Origin: Muribaculum sp.
Lineage (GTDB): Bacteria; Bacteroidota; Bacteroidia; Bacteroidales; Muribaculaceae
NCBI GenBank assembly: GCA_009775095.1
Contig: VSOZ01000022.1
Location: 1 to 50,242, forward strand
Reading direction: 5' to 3'
Length of the DNA: 50,242 bases
Positions 1 to 8,245 of the stretch are shown here, one piece after another. Each line of letters starts with the position of its first letter. Within the stretch, counting starts at the first letter, position 1. Made by a program: the position numbers and the translations under genes. The notes under the pieces were generated by a model that made no database searches, was not told the origin of the DNA, and saw only the letters and a list, made by a program, of their open reading frames with translations.

Positions 1-167
1 TTTGGTATACGTCAGTAGATTACATCATTTGATGTATCGTAGTGAATTTTGTTTTAACATTTCAAGTGTTAAAATAGTTAATACATGTTTAGGTGTGCGG
101 CTTTGAGTGTTTGAATATGTTTTGACTATTGAATGGGTATCGCAATATACTTTTGACGGAAAATTTA

Positions 168-175
168 TATCTTTG
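168..175 (+). promoter_or_regulatory. Bacteroidetes -7 promoter box
   Basis: TATCTTTG matches the TAnnTTTG -7 consensus and lies 43 nt before the start of the lipoprotein gene at 219. No good TTTG -33 element sits at the usual distance. The preceding 1-167 bases are AT-rich and show no gene. Confidence 0.6.
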
Positions 176-218
176 TGAGGTATAAATTGTTATATAGACA
201 ATAATTAATAATTAGGAT

Positions 219-1703
219 ATGAACATACGCAATTTGGCAGCCGCAGTGATGTGCGGCTTGGCGATGGAAGTGATGGTGTCATGCGGCGGCAGTGACCGTT
301 TGCTTGATACCGTGCCGGCCGATGCAGCCGGGGTGGTTACTATAAATACCCGGGAACTTATAAAGTCTTTCAACGGCATCGGTTACGGAGGCCGGCTTAC
401 TGCCGACGAGACTCTGGACCGCTTCCTGTCGCATGCTTCGGAGCCGACGAGGGTGCAGCTGAAAACTCTGGTTACGTCTGATGCCGTGGACCGTGGCGTT
501 ATTGCCGGATTTGCGGTCAAAGGCTCCGGTGCTTCTGTTGTCGACATGATGCAGCGTGGCGACTATGTTTATACGTTTACAATAGCCGACGAGAAAAAGC
601 TCTTGTCGCAGCTCGGTTGCTCGACGTCTCAAGTGATTGAAGGCTATGATGCCTACGCTCTTGATGGAGCTACTCTTTTTATTAAAGGACATCAGGCATG
701 GATTATGGCCGGAGATCCGATGGACAGTGCCCGCCTTCTGGACGAGCAGCTGCAGCGTGCCGCCAACACTTCTGTCATGTCTGTTAAGGGAGTTGGGCGT
801 TATCTGGATGAAAACGACGATATAATGAGGGTGGCGATCGCCACTGACCTTGCCGGCGACAAAGGATGGACATGTGCGTCGGTTGAAGTAGATGATCACG
901 GCCGTGCGCTCGAGATTGAGGGCAAGTACATCGACATAAACGGCAAGGAGCCGGCTATGGACAAGTATCTCAAGCCTATTGACCTTGACCTTATGGATTA
1001 TACGATGCCCTCCGACGTGTTTGTGATGGCCGTAGGGCTGCGACCAGACACCGACTGGGACGGCTTGATGCAGTATGTGCAGGCGGTGCAGCCGCTTGAC
1101 TACCGACAGAGAGCCCTGATAGGCATGGTAGTGCCTTATCTGAAGCGTATTGACGGCACTCTGATGATAGCGGCCGGCCCGACACTTGACGAGCGTCTGA
1201 CAAAGGCCGATTTCAGCAACGACATAAACTTTATAGTAGCCGTACAGATGAAGAAGAGCGAGGTAGCAAAGACAATGAGCGACTTCGGCGATCTGTTGTC
1301 GATGCTCGGCGCTCCTATGATGAAGCGTGGCGACGAGTATGTCATACAGGTGCCCGGCATGGCTCCGGTCATGCTGAAAACCGTCGACGGCAACTGTATA
1401 GTGCTGACCAACCGTCCGCTGCAGCAGATCGGCAACGAAGCCGCACGCAAGGCTATGAAGGGCAACGGGCTCGCTCTTTGGGCCAATATTCCCGACTCGC
1501 TTGGCGAAGCGGTGTATGGAGGCCATGGATTCAATCTTACGGCCGAGCTTGACGATGACTTTGAGGCCCGGTTCATGTTCAACGGTCAGGTAGCTCCGAT
1601 AATGGAGCAGTTTGCCTTGATTATGTCGCCCGACAAGAGTGACGATACTTCCGCGTCGGCTGACGATGACCTCGGTTTTATTCCGGTCGATACCATACGA
1701 TGA
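219..1703 (+). CDS. DUF4836-like lipoprotein
   Basis: 494 aa predicted lipoprotein. A short hydrophobic N-terminus ends in a lipobox-like MVSC with Cys22 followed by Gly-Gly. The next residues (SDRLLDTVPADAAGVVTINT) resemble the start of Bacteroidetes DUF4836 proteins, in which a lipidated Cys is followed by a 'YIPADA-VV' segment. The rest looks globular and has no transmembrane segment. Its stop codon overlaps the start of the ABC ATPase gene in an ATGA, and a permease gene follows, so it is probably the envelope component of a three-gene unit. The molecular function is unknown. The family assignment rests on the N-terminal pattern, length and neighbourhood, not on an alignment. Confidence 0.65.
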   Translation: MNIRNLAAAVMCGLAMEVMVSCGGSDRLLDTVPADAAGVVTINTRELIKSFNGIGYGGRLTADETLDRFLSHASEPTRVQLKTLVTSDAVDRGVIAGFAVKGSGASVVDMMQRGDYVYTFTIADEKKLLSQLGCSTSQVIEGYDAYALDGATLFIKGHQAWIMAGDPMDSARLLDEQLQRAANTSVMSVKGVGRYLDENDDIMRVAIATDLAGDKGWTCASVEVDDHGRALEIEGKYIDINGKEPAMDKYLKPIDLDLMDYTMPSDVFVMAVGLRPDTDWDGLMQYVQAVQPLDYRQRALIGMVVPYLKRIDGTLMIAAGPTLDERLTKADFSNDINFIVAVQMKKSEVAKTMSDFGDLLSMLGAPMMKRGDEYVIQVPGMAPVMLKTVDGNCIVLTNRPLQQIGNEAARKAMKGNGLALWANIPDSLGEAVYGGHGFNLTAELDDDFEARFMFNGQVAPIMEQFALIMSPDKSDDTSASADDDLGFIPVDTIR

Positions 1704-2353
1704 AGCATATCGAGGTGATAGAGTTGCACGACGTGCTGCCGGCGGTGTTTGCCGACATGCCACGTCGTGAGTCGCAGGTGTGGCTTGCCGATGTTGCGTT
1801 CCGTCGGGGTGAGACGTGTCTGGTCGAGGCCGAGTCGGGAGTGGGCAAGTCGTCGCTCTGCAGCTTCATTTACGGTTCGCGTCAGGATTACCGCGGTACA
1901 ATAATTGTCGACGGCGAGGATCTGCGGCGGTTTTCCGTCGGACGGCTGTGTGACATGCGTGTGCGACATGTGTCGCTTCTCCCGCAGGAGATGCGGCTGT
2001 TTCCGGAGCTTACCGTCATGGAGAATATCGATATAAAAAACCGCCTTACCTCATGGAAGTCCGCTCCGGAGATTCTGTCGATGCTTGAGCGTATGGAGAT
2101 TGCTGACAAGGCCGATGTGCCGGCCGGTAAGCTATCTATAGGTCAGCAGCAGCGTGTGGCGGTTGTGAGGGCGCTTTGTCAGCCGTTTGACTTCCTGCTT
2201 CTTGACGAGCCGGTAAGCCATCTTGATGTGCGCAACAATTCTGTCGTGGCCGGGGTTATAGCAGCCGAGGCTGCCGCGCAGGGTGCCGGCATAATAGCTA
2301 CATCTGTCGGCTACGACATAAATCTTGACTTTGACCGTAAGCTTAAACTTTAG
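1700..2353 (+). CDS. ABC transporter ATP-binding protein
   Basis: 217 aa cytoplasmic ABC ATPase of the LolD/MacB/FtsE size class. Visible motifs are Walker A (AESGVGKSS, near residues 44-52), a Q-loop region (LLPQEMRLFPELTVMENI), the signature LSIGQQQRVAVVRAL and Walker B/D-loop FDFLLLDEPVSHLD. The first Walker A glycine is Ala, a mild deviation. The gene overlaps the upstream lipoprotein gene by 4 nt and ends 1 nt before the permease start, so the three are almost certainly translationally coupled. The likely role is to power the adjacent FtsX-like permease in an envelope process such as lipoprotein handling or mechanotransmission. The substrate cannot be read from sequence. Confidence 0.9.
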   Translation: MKHIEVIELHDVLPAVFADMPRRESQVWLADVAFRRGETCLVEAESGVGKSSLCSFIYGSRQDYRGTIIVDGEDLRRFSVGRLCDMRVRHVSLLPQEMRLFPELTVMENIDIKNRLTSWKSAPEILSMLERMEIADKADVPAGKLSIGQQQRVAVVRALCQPFDFLLLDEPVSHLDVRNNSVVAGVIAAEAAAQGAGIIATSVGYDINLDFDRKLKL

Positions 2354-2354
2354 T

Positions 2355-3557
2355 ATGAAAATTATGCGAAACGTTATATGGCGACTGCTCCGACGCAATA
2401 TAAGTGTAGGACAACTTGCCGGCTATGCGTTGGCCAACTTTGCAGGCCTCGCTATTGTGCTTACGGCGCTGCAGTTTTATCGTGACGTCAGTACGGTGCT
2501 GGGGCGCGATGACAGTTTTATGTCGCGCGACTATCTTGTCGTGTCGCGCAAGGTCACCGGACTTGGCGGGCTTGTCGGCAGTGGTGAGTCGCGTGGTTTT
2601 TCGGCTGACGAGGTGGCCGACATGGCGGGCCGTCCGTGGGTGCGCCGGGGGGGTGAGTTCACTCCTGCCACTTTCAATGTTTCGGCATCGATCGACATGG
2701 GCGCGGGCGGTATGTCGACCGCACTGTTTTTTGAAGCCATCCCCGACGAGTTTCTTGATGTCCCTCCGCAGGACTGGTCGTTTGACCCGGAGCGCCCGGA
2801 GATACCTATAATATTGAATAAGGATTATCTGTCGCTTTACAATTTCGGTTTCGCTTCATCGCGTGGACTTCCGCAGCTTAGTGAGGCCATGATGGGCATG
2901 GTGCCGCTCCGTGTGTCGATAAGCGGCAACGGACGTCAACAGTGGTTGCCCGCCCGCATAGTGGGGTTTTCGTCGCGGCTTAATACGATTGCCGTGCCGG
3001 AGGCGTTTATGCGCTGGGCCAACGAGCGATACGGCGATGCGGCCCGGCCCGCTCCCTCAAGGCTGATTGTGGAGGTCAGCAAGCCCGGCGATCCGGCTAT
3101 AAAGGAGTATCTTGACGCTCACGGCTATGAGAGTGCCGATGACGGTGCTGACCGCGGAAAGGCCGCGTATTTCCTCGCCATAGTCACGGCGGTGGTCATA
3201 GGCGTAGGTGTGGTCATAAGCCTTCTCGCATTTTTTATACTTATGCTCAGCATATATCTGCTCTTGCAGAAAAACAGAGAGAAACTGCACGACCTCATGC
3301 AGCTCGGCTACTCTCCCGCAATGGTGGCGCGCTATTATTCGTTCATTGTCGTGGCGGTAAATGCGGTGGTGCTCGTGGCGTCGCTGGTTGTCATGCTCTG
3401 TGCGCGGGCCGGGTGGCGAGGACCGCTCGATGCCATAGGCGTGGAGCCTGTGTCGCCGTGGGTGTCGGTTGTCGTGGGGGTGGCGGTCGTATCGGTTGTG
3501 ACCGCGGTCAATATTGCCGCCATAAGGCGGAAGATGTCGGCCTATTTCCGTTCATAG
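2355..3557 (+). CDS. FtsX/MacB-like ABC permease
   Basis: 400 aa. I place the start at the ATG at 2355, one base after the ATPase stop. An in-frame ATG at 2325 would add 10 residues lying inside the ATPase gene. One N-terminal membrane helix (about residues 16-38) is followed by about 230 residues of predicted periplasmic domain and then three C-terminal helices, the topology of FtsX/LolC/MacB-type permeases. The last helices flank a cytoplasmic 'LLQKNREKLHDLMQLGYSP' segment, the expected coupling region for the ATPase. The 3' end overlaps the 3' end of hisB on the other strand by 6 nt. Function beyond an ABC permease of the FtsX superfamily is not determined. Confidence 0.8.
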   Translation: MKIMRNVIWRLLRRNISVGQLAGYALANFAGLAIVLTALQFYRDVSTVLGRDDSFMSRDYLVVSRKVTGLGGLVGSGESRGFSADEVADMAGRPWVRRGGEFTPATFNVSASIDMGAGGMSTALFFEAIPDEFLDVPPQDWSFDPERPEIPIILNKDYLSLYNFGFASSRGLPQLSEAMMGMVPLRVSISGNGRQQWLPARIVGFSSRLNTIAVPEAFMRWANERYGDAARPAPSRLIVEVSKPGDPAIKEYLDAHGYESADDGADRGKAAYFLAIVTAVVIGVGVVISLLAFFILMLSIYLLLQKNREKLHDLMQLGYSPAMVARYYSFIVVAVNAVVLVASLVVMLCARAGWRGPLDAIGVEPVSPWVSVVVGVAVVSVVTAVNIAAIRRKMSAYFRS

Positions 3558-4691
3558 CACCCCTTTGGTGCTTGGCAGGGTGAAGTGTAGCGGATCGCGC
3601 TTGACCGCCTGCCTGAGTGCCCGTGCGAAAGCCTTGAATATTCCCTCTATCTTGTGATGTTCGTTGGTGCCTTCGGCCCGTATGAACAGATTAATCATGG
3701 CGTTGTCGCTCAACGACTTGAAGAAGTGTAAAAACATCTCCGTGGGCATGTCGCCGATGTGTTCGCGGTGAAACTCCGCGTCCCATACGAGCCACGGACG
3801 TCCTCCGAAGTCGAGCGCCACCGTACACAGGCAGTCATCCATGGGCAGCACGAAGCCGTAGCGCTCTATGCCGCGCTTGTCGCCGAGAGCTTCGCGTATG
3901 GCTTGACCTAACGCTATGCCCGTATCCTCAATGGTGTGATGTTCGTCGACATTCAGGTCTCCGGCGGTTTTTACGGTCAGGTCTATGCCCGAGTGACGCG
4001 CTATCTGGTCGAGCATGTGGTCAAAGAAGCCGAGGCCTGTGCTGATGTCGCTTTGGCCGCTGCCGTCGAGGTTGACGGTTATGTCTATTTTCGTTTCGGC
4101 GGTGTGGCGTTTTACCGTCGCTTTACGGGTGCCCCCCTGAAGTATGGTTACAATCTTGTCCCATGACAGGGTCACGGCGTTTACCGTACCGTCAAGGCCG
4201 GCTGCTTTTATCTCGTCAAAAAGTTCGGCGGTCGGTTCGCGCAGCAGTATGGCTTTTGCGCCGAGATTTCGGGCCAGCATGGCGTCGGTGAGTCGGTCGC
4301 CTATCACGTAGCTGCCCGCAAGGTCGTAGTCGCCTCCCGTGTATTTGCCTAGAAGTGCGGTGCCGGGCTTGCGTGTGGGCGAGTTCTCCTCTGGAAATGT
4401 GCGGTCGATGATTACGTCGTCCCATTCTACCCCCTCGTTGCCAAATGTTTTCAGCATCTTGTTGTGGGCGGGCCAAAATGTCTCTTCCGGAAAGCTGTCG
4501 GTGCCGAGTCCGTCCTGATTGGTGACCATCACCAGCTTGTAAGGCAGCCGTGACGCTATGAAATGCATGGCTCGCAAGGCACCCGGTATCAGTTCGAGCT
4601 TTTCAAGCGAGTCTACTTGGTAGTCGACGGGCGGCTCCGCTATCAATGTGCCGTCGCGGTCTATAAACAGTACGCGGGGTTTATGCTCCAT
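3552..4691 (-). CDS. hisB: bifunctional histidinol-phosphatase / IGP dehydratase
   Basis: 379 aa fusion enzyme catalysing two histidine steps: imidazoleglycerol-phosphate dehydration and histidinol-phosphate dephosphorylation. The N-terminal half (about 1-175) is a HAD phosphatase with DRDGTL and a later 'YVIGDRLTD' motif. The C-terminal half (about 190-379) is IGP dehydratase with 'GLGFFDHMLDQIARHSG', 'DEHHTIEDTGIALGQA' and a second 'NEHHKIEGIFKAFARAL' metal-binding motif. The order and length match the bifunctional HisB found in Enterobacteria and Bacteroidetes. It is the last gene of the his operon and its start overlaps the hisC end by 11 nt. No terminator is seen, because the gene runs into the convergent permease gene. 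Confidence 0.97.
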   Translation of the reverse strand: MEHKPRVLFIDRDGTLIAEPPVDYQVDSLEKLELIPGALRAMHFIASRLPYKLVMVTNQDGLGTDSFPEETFWPAHNKMLKTFGNEGVEWDDVIIDRTFPEENSPTRKPGTALLGKYTGGDYDLAGSYVIGDRLTDAMLARNLGAKAILLREPTAELFDEIKAAGLDGTVNAVTLSWDKIVTILQGGTRKATVKRHTAETKIDITVNLDGSGQSDISTGLGFFDHMLDQIARHSGIDLTVKTAGDLNVDEHHTIEDTGIALGQAIREALGDKRGIERYGFVLPMDDCLCTVALDFGGRPWLVWDAEFHREHIGDMPTEMFLHFFKSLSDNAMINLFIRAEGTNEHHKIEGIFKAFARALRQAVKRDPLHFTLPSTKGVL

Positions 4692-5715
4692 GCCGTGATA
4701 TTTTTTCGATTAACAATTCATTCTCTTCATCTGACCCTACGGTTATGCGCAGACAGTTGCCGCACAGATTGACGCGCGAGCGGTTTCGCACTATCACGCC
4801 GTCATCCTTGAGCTGTCGGTACATAGCGTCGGCGTCGGTAAACTCGGCGAGCAGGAAGTTGGCGTCGGACCGGTGTACTTTTAGCACACACGGCAACGAT
4901 GCGAGCCGGTCGGCAAGCATGTCGCGCGCCGCGATAAGTTCGTTGACCACGGCCTTTACGCGGTCGGCGTCGTCAAGTATACGGATAGCCTCGCGCTGCG
5001 TCAGTATGTTTATGTTGTAGGGATACTTGACCTTATTGAAGATGTCGATTATCTCGGGTGCGGCATACGCTATGCCGAGGCGCATGGCGGCCGATGCCCA
5101 TGCTTTGGAGAATGTCTGCATGACGATCATGCGCGGCAGCTCGTCAAGAAGCGGCAGCATGGAGCCTTCGGGCGAGAAGTCAACATAGGCTTCGTCGATG
5201 ACAGTTATGCCGTGGAAGCGGCGCGCTATGTCGTGCAGCAGTGCGCGAGGAAAGGCGTTGCCTGTAGGATTGTTAGGCGAGCATATCCAGAGCACCTTTG
5301 TCTTGGAGTCGGTGGCGTCGAGCAGTCGGTCGACATCGAGGGTATAATCGGCGTTGAGCGCTACGGTGCGGTACTCGATGTCGTTTATGTCGGCACATAC
5401 TTTATACATGCCGTAAGTCGGGTCGATGGCTACGACATTGTCTACGCCCGGGCGACAGAATACTCTGTAGCATAGGTCGATGCATTCGTCGCTCCCTACG
5501 CCGAGAAAAATCTTGTCGGCACTGACCCTGCGCAATGCGCCGAGTCGTCGTTTTACATCGAACTGTAGCGGGTCGGGGTAGCGGTTCAGCCCCTCTATAC
5601 GGCTGTTTTCGTTGGCGTCGAGCCATGCTTTGGCCTCGCCGCTGTACTCGTTGCGCGCGCAGGTATAGGGGGCGAGGTTAAGTATGTTTGGTCTTACAAG
5701 TTCTTGCAGATTCAT
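4681..5715 (-). CDS. hisC: histidinol-phosphate aminotransferase
   Basis: 344 aa PLP enzyme converting imidazole-acetol phosphate to histidinol phosphate. I chose the ATG at 5715 (MNLQELVRPNILNLAPYT), which begins the conserved N-terminus 8 nt after hisD. The open frame extends further upstream, but only within hisD. Visible motifs are 'SDECIDLCYRVF', 'CSPNNPTGNAF', 'VIDEAYVDFSP' and the PLP lysine in 'MQTFSKAWASAAMRLG', all class I/II aminotransferase hallmarks. It overlaps hisB by 11 nt. Confidence 0.96.
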   Translation of the reverse strand: MNLQELVRPNILNLAPYTCARNEYSGEAKAWLDANENSRIEGLNRYPDPLQFDVKRRLGALRRVSADKIFLGVGSDECIDLCYRVFCRPGVDNVVAIDPTYGMYKVCADINDIEYRTVALNADYTLDVDRLLDATDSKTKVLWICSPNNPTGNAFPRALLHDIARRFHGITVIDEAYVDFSPEGSMLPLLDELPRMIVMQTFSKAWASAAMRLGIAYAAPEIIDIFNKVKYPYNINILTQREAIRILDDADRVKAVVNELIAARDMLADRLASLPCVLKVHRSDANFLLAEFTDADAMYRQLKDDGVIVRNRSRVNLCGNCLRITVGSDEENELLIEKISRHGA

Positions 5716-5723
5716 AATCGGTG

Positions 5724-7013
5724 CTATTTTTTGATTGCGTTGAGCCGTAGGGTCATGGCGAGTTTGTGGGCCATGAGGTCTTCGTTTTCGGCCATAACTT
5801 CCACGGCACGTCCTATCGAGGCTATGCCTTGTGGAGTAAGTCGCTGAAATGTTATTTTTTTCGTGAAGCTGTCTATGTTTACGCCGCTGTAGGCGCGGGC
5901 ATATCCCGACGTGGGCAGGGTGTGGTTGGTACCCGATGCGTAGTCGCCCGCACTCTCGGGCGACCATGGCCCGATGAATACCGATCCGGCGTTGACGACT
6001 TTTTCCGCCAGCGTTTCGGCTTGGCGGTGGTTGATGATAAGGTGTTCGGGAGCATACATGTTGGTGAACGCCATCATCTCGTCGGCGTCATGGAGCAGTA
6101 TCACGCGGCTGTGCGTGAGCGACCGGCTCATCATCTCCTGACGCGGCAGTGCCGACATAAGCCTGTCGATGACTCCGGGCAGAGTGTCGGCGAGCCGGGG
6201 TGAGTCGGTCAGGAGTATTGACTGACTGTCGGGACCGTGCTCGGCCTGCGACAGAAAATCGGCTGCTACAAATTCGGCGTCGGCCGAGTCATCGGCTACG
6301 ACGAGGACTTCCGAAGGCCCGGCGGGCATGTCGATAGCCACGTTTCGTCGACTTACCTGCTGCTTGGCCTCCATTACAAACCGGTTGCCCGGACCGAATA
6401 TCTTGTCGACTTTCGGCACACTCTCCGTGCCCGCAGCCATAGCGGCTACGGCCTGAGCGCCCCCTGTCTTGAATATGCGTTTTACTCCGGCCAGCCGGGC
6501 GGCATAAAGTATTGCCGGATGCACTGACCCGTCTTTGCCGGGCGGTGTACACAGTATTATCTCCCGACATCCGGCAATCCGCGCCGGAATGGCGAGCATG
6601 AGCACTGTGGAGAACAGCGGCGAGTTGCCGCCGGGTATGTAGAGGCCGACGCGCTCGATCGGTACGGCGCGCTGCACACATCTTACTCCGGGAGCGGTCT
6701 CCACATCCACTGGTGTCATCATCTGCGCTTTGTGAAACTCCGCTATGTTTCCGGCGGCCTGATTTATGGCGTCTTTGAGTTCGTCGCTTACGGCGGCTTC
6801 GCCACAGTCAAGCTCTTCGGCGGTCACTTCGAGTGTTGACAAAGCTGCTCCGGTGAACCGTCGCTCATACTCCATAAGCGCTTTGTCGCCGCGCGTCTCC
6901 ACGTCGGCTATTATATCTGCTACCGTAGCCTCAACCTCGGTGGCCTTGTCGGCGAGCGCGCGCCGGCACAAGACGTCCCATGAGGCTTTTGACGGATATT
7001 TTATCGTTTCCAT
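5724..7013 (-). CDS. hisD: histidinol dehydrogenase
   Basis: 429 aa NAD- and zinc-dependent enzyme that performs the last two oxidations of histidine synthesis. The start at 7013 (METIKYPSKASWD) is 2 nt after the hisG stop and gives the usual family length. Conserved stretches include 'VERVGLYIPGGNSPLFSTVLMLAIPA' (split here: VERVGLYIPGG and STVLMLAIPA), 'KIFGPGNRFV', 'DMPAGPSEVLVVAD', 'LSQAEHGPDSQS' with zinc-site Gln/His, and 'APEHLII' near the C-terminus. It is the second gene of the his operon. Confidence 0.97.
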   Translation of the reverse strand: METIKYPSKASWDVLCRRALADKATEVEATVADIIADVETRGDKALMEYERRFTGAALSTLEVTAEELDCGEAAVSDELKDAINQAAGNIAEFHKAQMMTPVDVETAPGVRCVQRAVPIERVGLYIPGGNSPLFSTVLMLAIPARIAGCREIILCTPPGKDGSVHPAILYAARLAGVKRIFKTGGAQAVAAMAAGTESVPKVDKIFGPGNRFVMEAKQQVSRRNVAIDMPAGPSEVLVVADDSADAEFVAADFLSQAEHGPDSQSILLTDSPRLADTLPGVIDRLMSALPRQEMMSRSLTHSRVILLHDADEMMAFTNMYAPEHLIINHRQAETLAEKVVNAGSVFIGPWSPESAGDYASGTNHTLPTSGYARAYSGVNIDSFTKKITFQRLTPQGIASIGRAVEVMAENEDLMAHKLAMTLRLNAIKK

Positions 7014-7015
7014 GA

Positions 7016-7882
7016 CTACAGTATCATCTTTTCTATATCGAGAGCAAGTATTCCTTCGGCGCCGGCGGCTTTCAGGCGGCCGACAATCTCCCAAAGGCGT
7101 TTTTCTTCAAGTACGGAGTGTACGGAGCACCAGTCGGCGTTGGCGAGCGGCAGCACCGTCGGGCTCTTTATGCCGGGCAGTATCGACAGCACTTCGTCGA
7201 GTTTGTCTTTGGGCACGTTCATCAGTATGTACTTTTTGCCGTCGGCGGCTTTTACGGCGTTGAAGCGGAACAGGAGCTCGTCAAGAGTGTCCTGCTTGGC
7301 CGGTGTAAGTGTATTTCCTGACGCTTTTATGAGTACGGCTTCGGAGTCGAGCACATTCTTGACCTCGACAAGATTGTTGCTGACAAGAGTCGACCCTGAC
7401 GATACAATGTCAAATATGGCATCGGCAAGGCCTATGCCCGGGGCTATCTCCACGGATCCGGTTATGATATGGATGTCGGCCTTTATGCCGTTTTCTTTCA
7501 GAAACTTGTCGAGTATGCCGGGGTAGGAGGTCGCTATCTTGCGTCCGTTGAACCATGACAGTCCGTTGTAGTCGATATGTTGCGGTATGGCGAGCGATAT
7601 ATGACAGCGGCTGAAGCCGAGGTGTTTGATGATTTCAACATCTTTATCCTTTTCGAGCACCTCATTGAGGCCCACGATGCCTATGTCGGCCGTGCCGTTG
7701 GCTACAGACTCCGGTATGTCGTCGTCACGGAGAAAGAGCAGCTCTACCGGAAAATTGCGTGCCGGCACGAGAAGCGTACGCTTCACCGCGGTGAGTTTGA
7801 TGCCCGATTCTCCGAGCAGTTCCATCGTTTCGTCATACAGTCGTCCTTTGGACTGAACCGCGATTCTGAGTTTTGTTTCCAT
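7016..7882 (-). CDS. hisG: ATP phosphoribosyltransferase (long form)
   Basis: 288 aa enzyme of the first committed step of histidine synthesis, joining ATP and PRPP. I chose the ATG at 7882 (METKLRIAVQSKGRL); an upstream in-frame ATG at 7933 would start inside the attenuator hairpin region. The catalytic half shows 'DIGIVGLNEVLEKDKDVEI' and the PRPP-binding 'DIVSSGSTLVSNNL'. The last about 75 residues (from 'ILMNVPKDKLDEVLSILPG') are the ACT-like regulatory domain of the long HisG type, so feedback inhibition by histidine is expected. It is the first gene of the operon and lies downstream of a His-rich leader and attenuator. Confidence 0.97.
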   Translation of the reverse strand: METKLRIAVQSKGRLYDETMELLGESGIKLTAVKRTLLVPARNFPVELLFLRDDDIPESVANGTADIGIVGLNEVLEKDKDVEIIKHLGFSRCHISLAIPQHIDYNGLSWFNGRKIATSYPGILDKFLKENGIKADIHIITGSVEIAPGIGLADAIFDIVSSGSTLVSNNLVEVKNVLDSEAVLIKASGNTLTPAKQDTLDELLFRFNAVKAADGKKYILMNVPKDKLDEVLSILPGIKSPTVLPLANADWCSVHSVLEEKRLWEIVGRLKAAGAEGILALDIEKMIL

Positions 7883-7919
7883 ATAGTCGTTTTTTTGTTT
7901 TTGATTGCAAGAATGAATT

Positions 7920-7997
7920 AAGCCGGTTTCCAATCAAGGAAGCCGGCTTTTTATCGGGTCAGGCACCGCTGTGTAAATGCCGCAAGCCGTCGCTTCC
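7920..7997 (-). promoter_or_regulatory. his operon attenuator (terminator/antiterminator)
   Basis: In the minus-strand transcript two mutually exclusive folds are visible. Terminator: AAGCCGGCTTCC (7949-7938) pairs with GGAAACCGGCTT (7931-7920), an 11-bp stem with one C-A mismatch and a 6-nt loop. It is followed by AATTCATTCTT, only a weak U-tract. Antiterminator: GGAAGC-GA-CGGCTT (7997-7984), which begins at the base after the leader-peptide stop codon, can pair with all 12 nt of the same terminator 5' arm, leaving a 2-nt GA bulge. A ribosome stalled on the leader's His codons would leave the antiterminator free. One that reaches the stop codon would cover it. The mechanism is inferred; the complementarity is read directly. 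Confidence 0.82.
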
Positions 7998-8051
7998 TCA
8001 TTGTGGGAGAAAGTGATGGCGGTGATGCTGATTTAGACGCGATGTCATCAT
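7998..8051 (-). CDS. hisL: his operon leader peptide
   Basis: 17-codon ORF encoding MMTSRLNQHHRHHFLPQ, with two adjacent possible Met starts (8051 and 8048). Four of the residues are His, packed as HH-R-HH (codons at 8027-8013). It lies between a -7 promoter box about 30 nt upstream and the attenuator hairpins that precede hisG. Its stop codon directly abuts the antiterminator strand, the arrangement expected for ribosome-mediated attenuation. It is too short for family recognition; the call rests on His content, position and the paired RNA structures. Confidence 0.82.
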   Translation of the reverse strand: MMTSRLNQHHRHHFLPQ

Positions 8052-8079
8052 ATTGTCATGCTATTGTTGTATTTGGTTG

Positions 8080-8115
8080 CAAAATTAGCATGAAAAATCC
8101 TATAATCCTAACAAA
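8080..8115 (-). promoter_or_regulatory. his operon promoter
   Basis: TAATTTTG at 8087-8080 on the minus strand fits TAnnTTTG. A TTTG lies at 8115-8112, 24 nt further upstream, longer than the usual spacing of about 20; at 20 nt the sequence is TTAG. The predicted transcript starts about 25 nt before the hisL start codon. Confidence 0.6.
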
Positions 8116-8190
8116 TTTCAATAAAAGTGCCCTCAACTCCCTCGTTTTTTATAAATAGGGCGGAAATTTCGTATTTATAACCGAAACGTT

Positions 8191-8198
8191 TAACTTTG
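8191..8198 (+). promoter_or_regulatory. -7 promoter box of the GH43-GH8 gene
   Basis: TAACTTTG matches TAnnTTTG, 47 nt before the ATG at 8246. At the -33 distance the sequence is TTTC, one mismatch from TTTG. Confidence 0.6.
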
Positions 8199-8245
8199 TA
8201 CTGTTAACATATAACAGTAATAACCGCATAACCATATACCCTGAA

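Noticed and set aside
279..1763. Long minus-strand open frame opposite the DUF4836-like lipoprotein gene
   Set aside because: It is an antisense shadow: no recognisable domain, abundant His/Arg/Tyr, no promoter, and the plus-strand gene has a lipobox, promoter and a 4-nt overlap with its operon partner.
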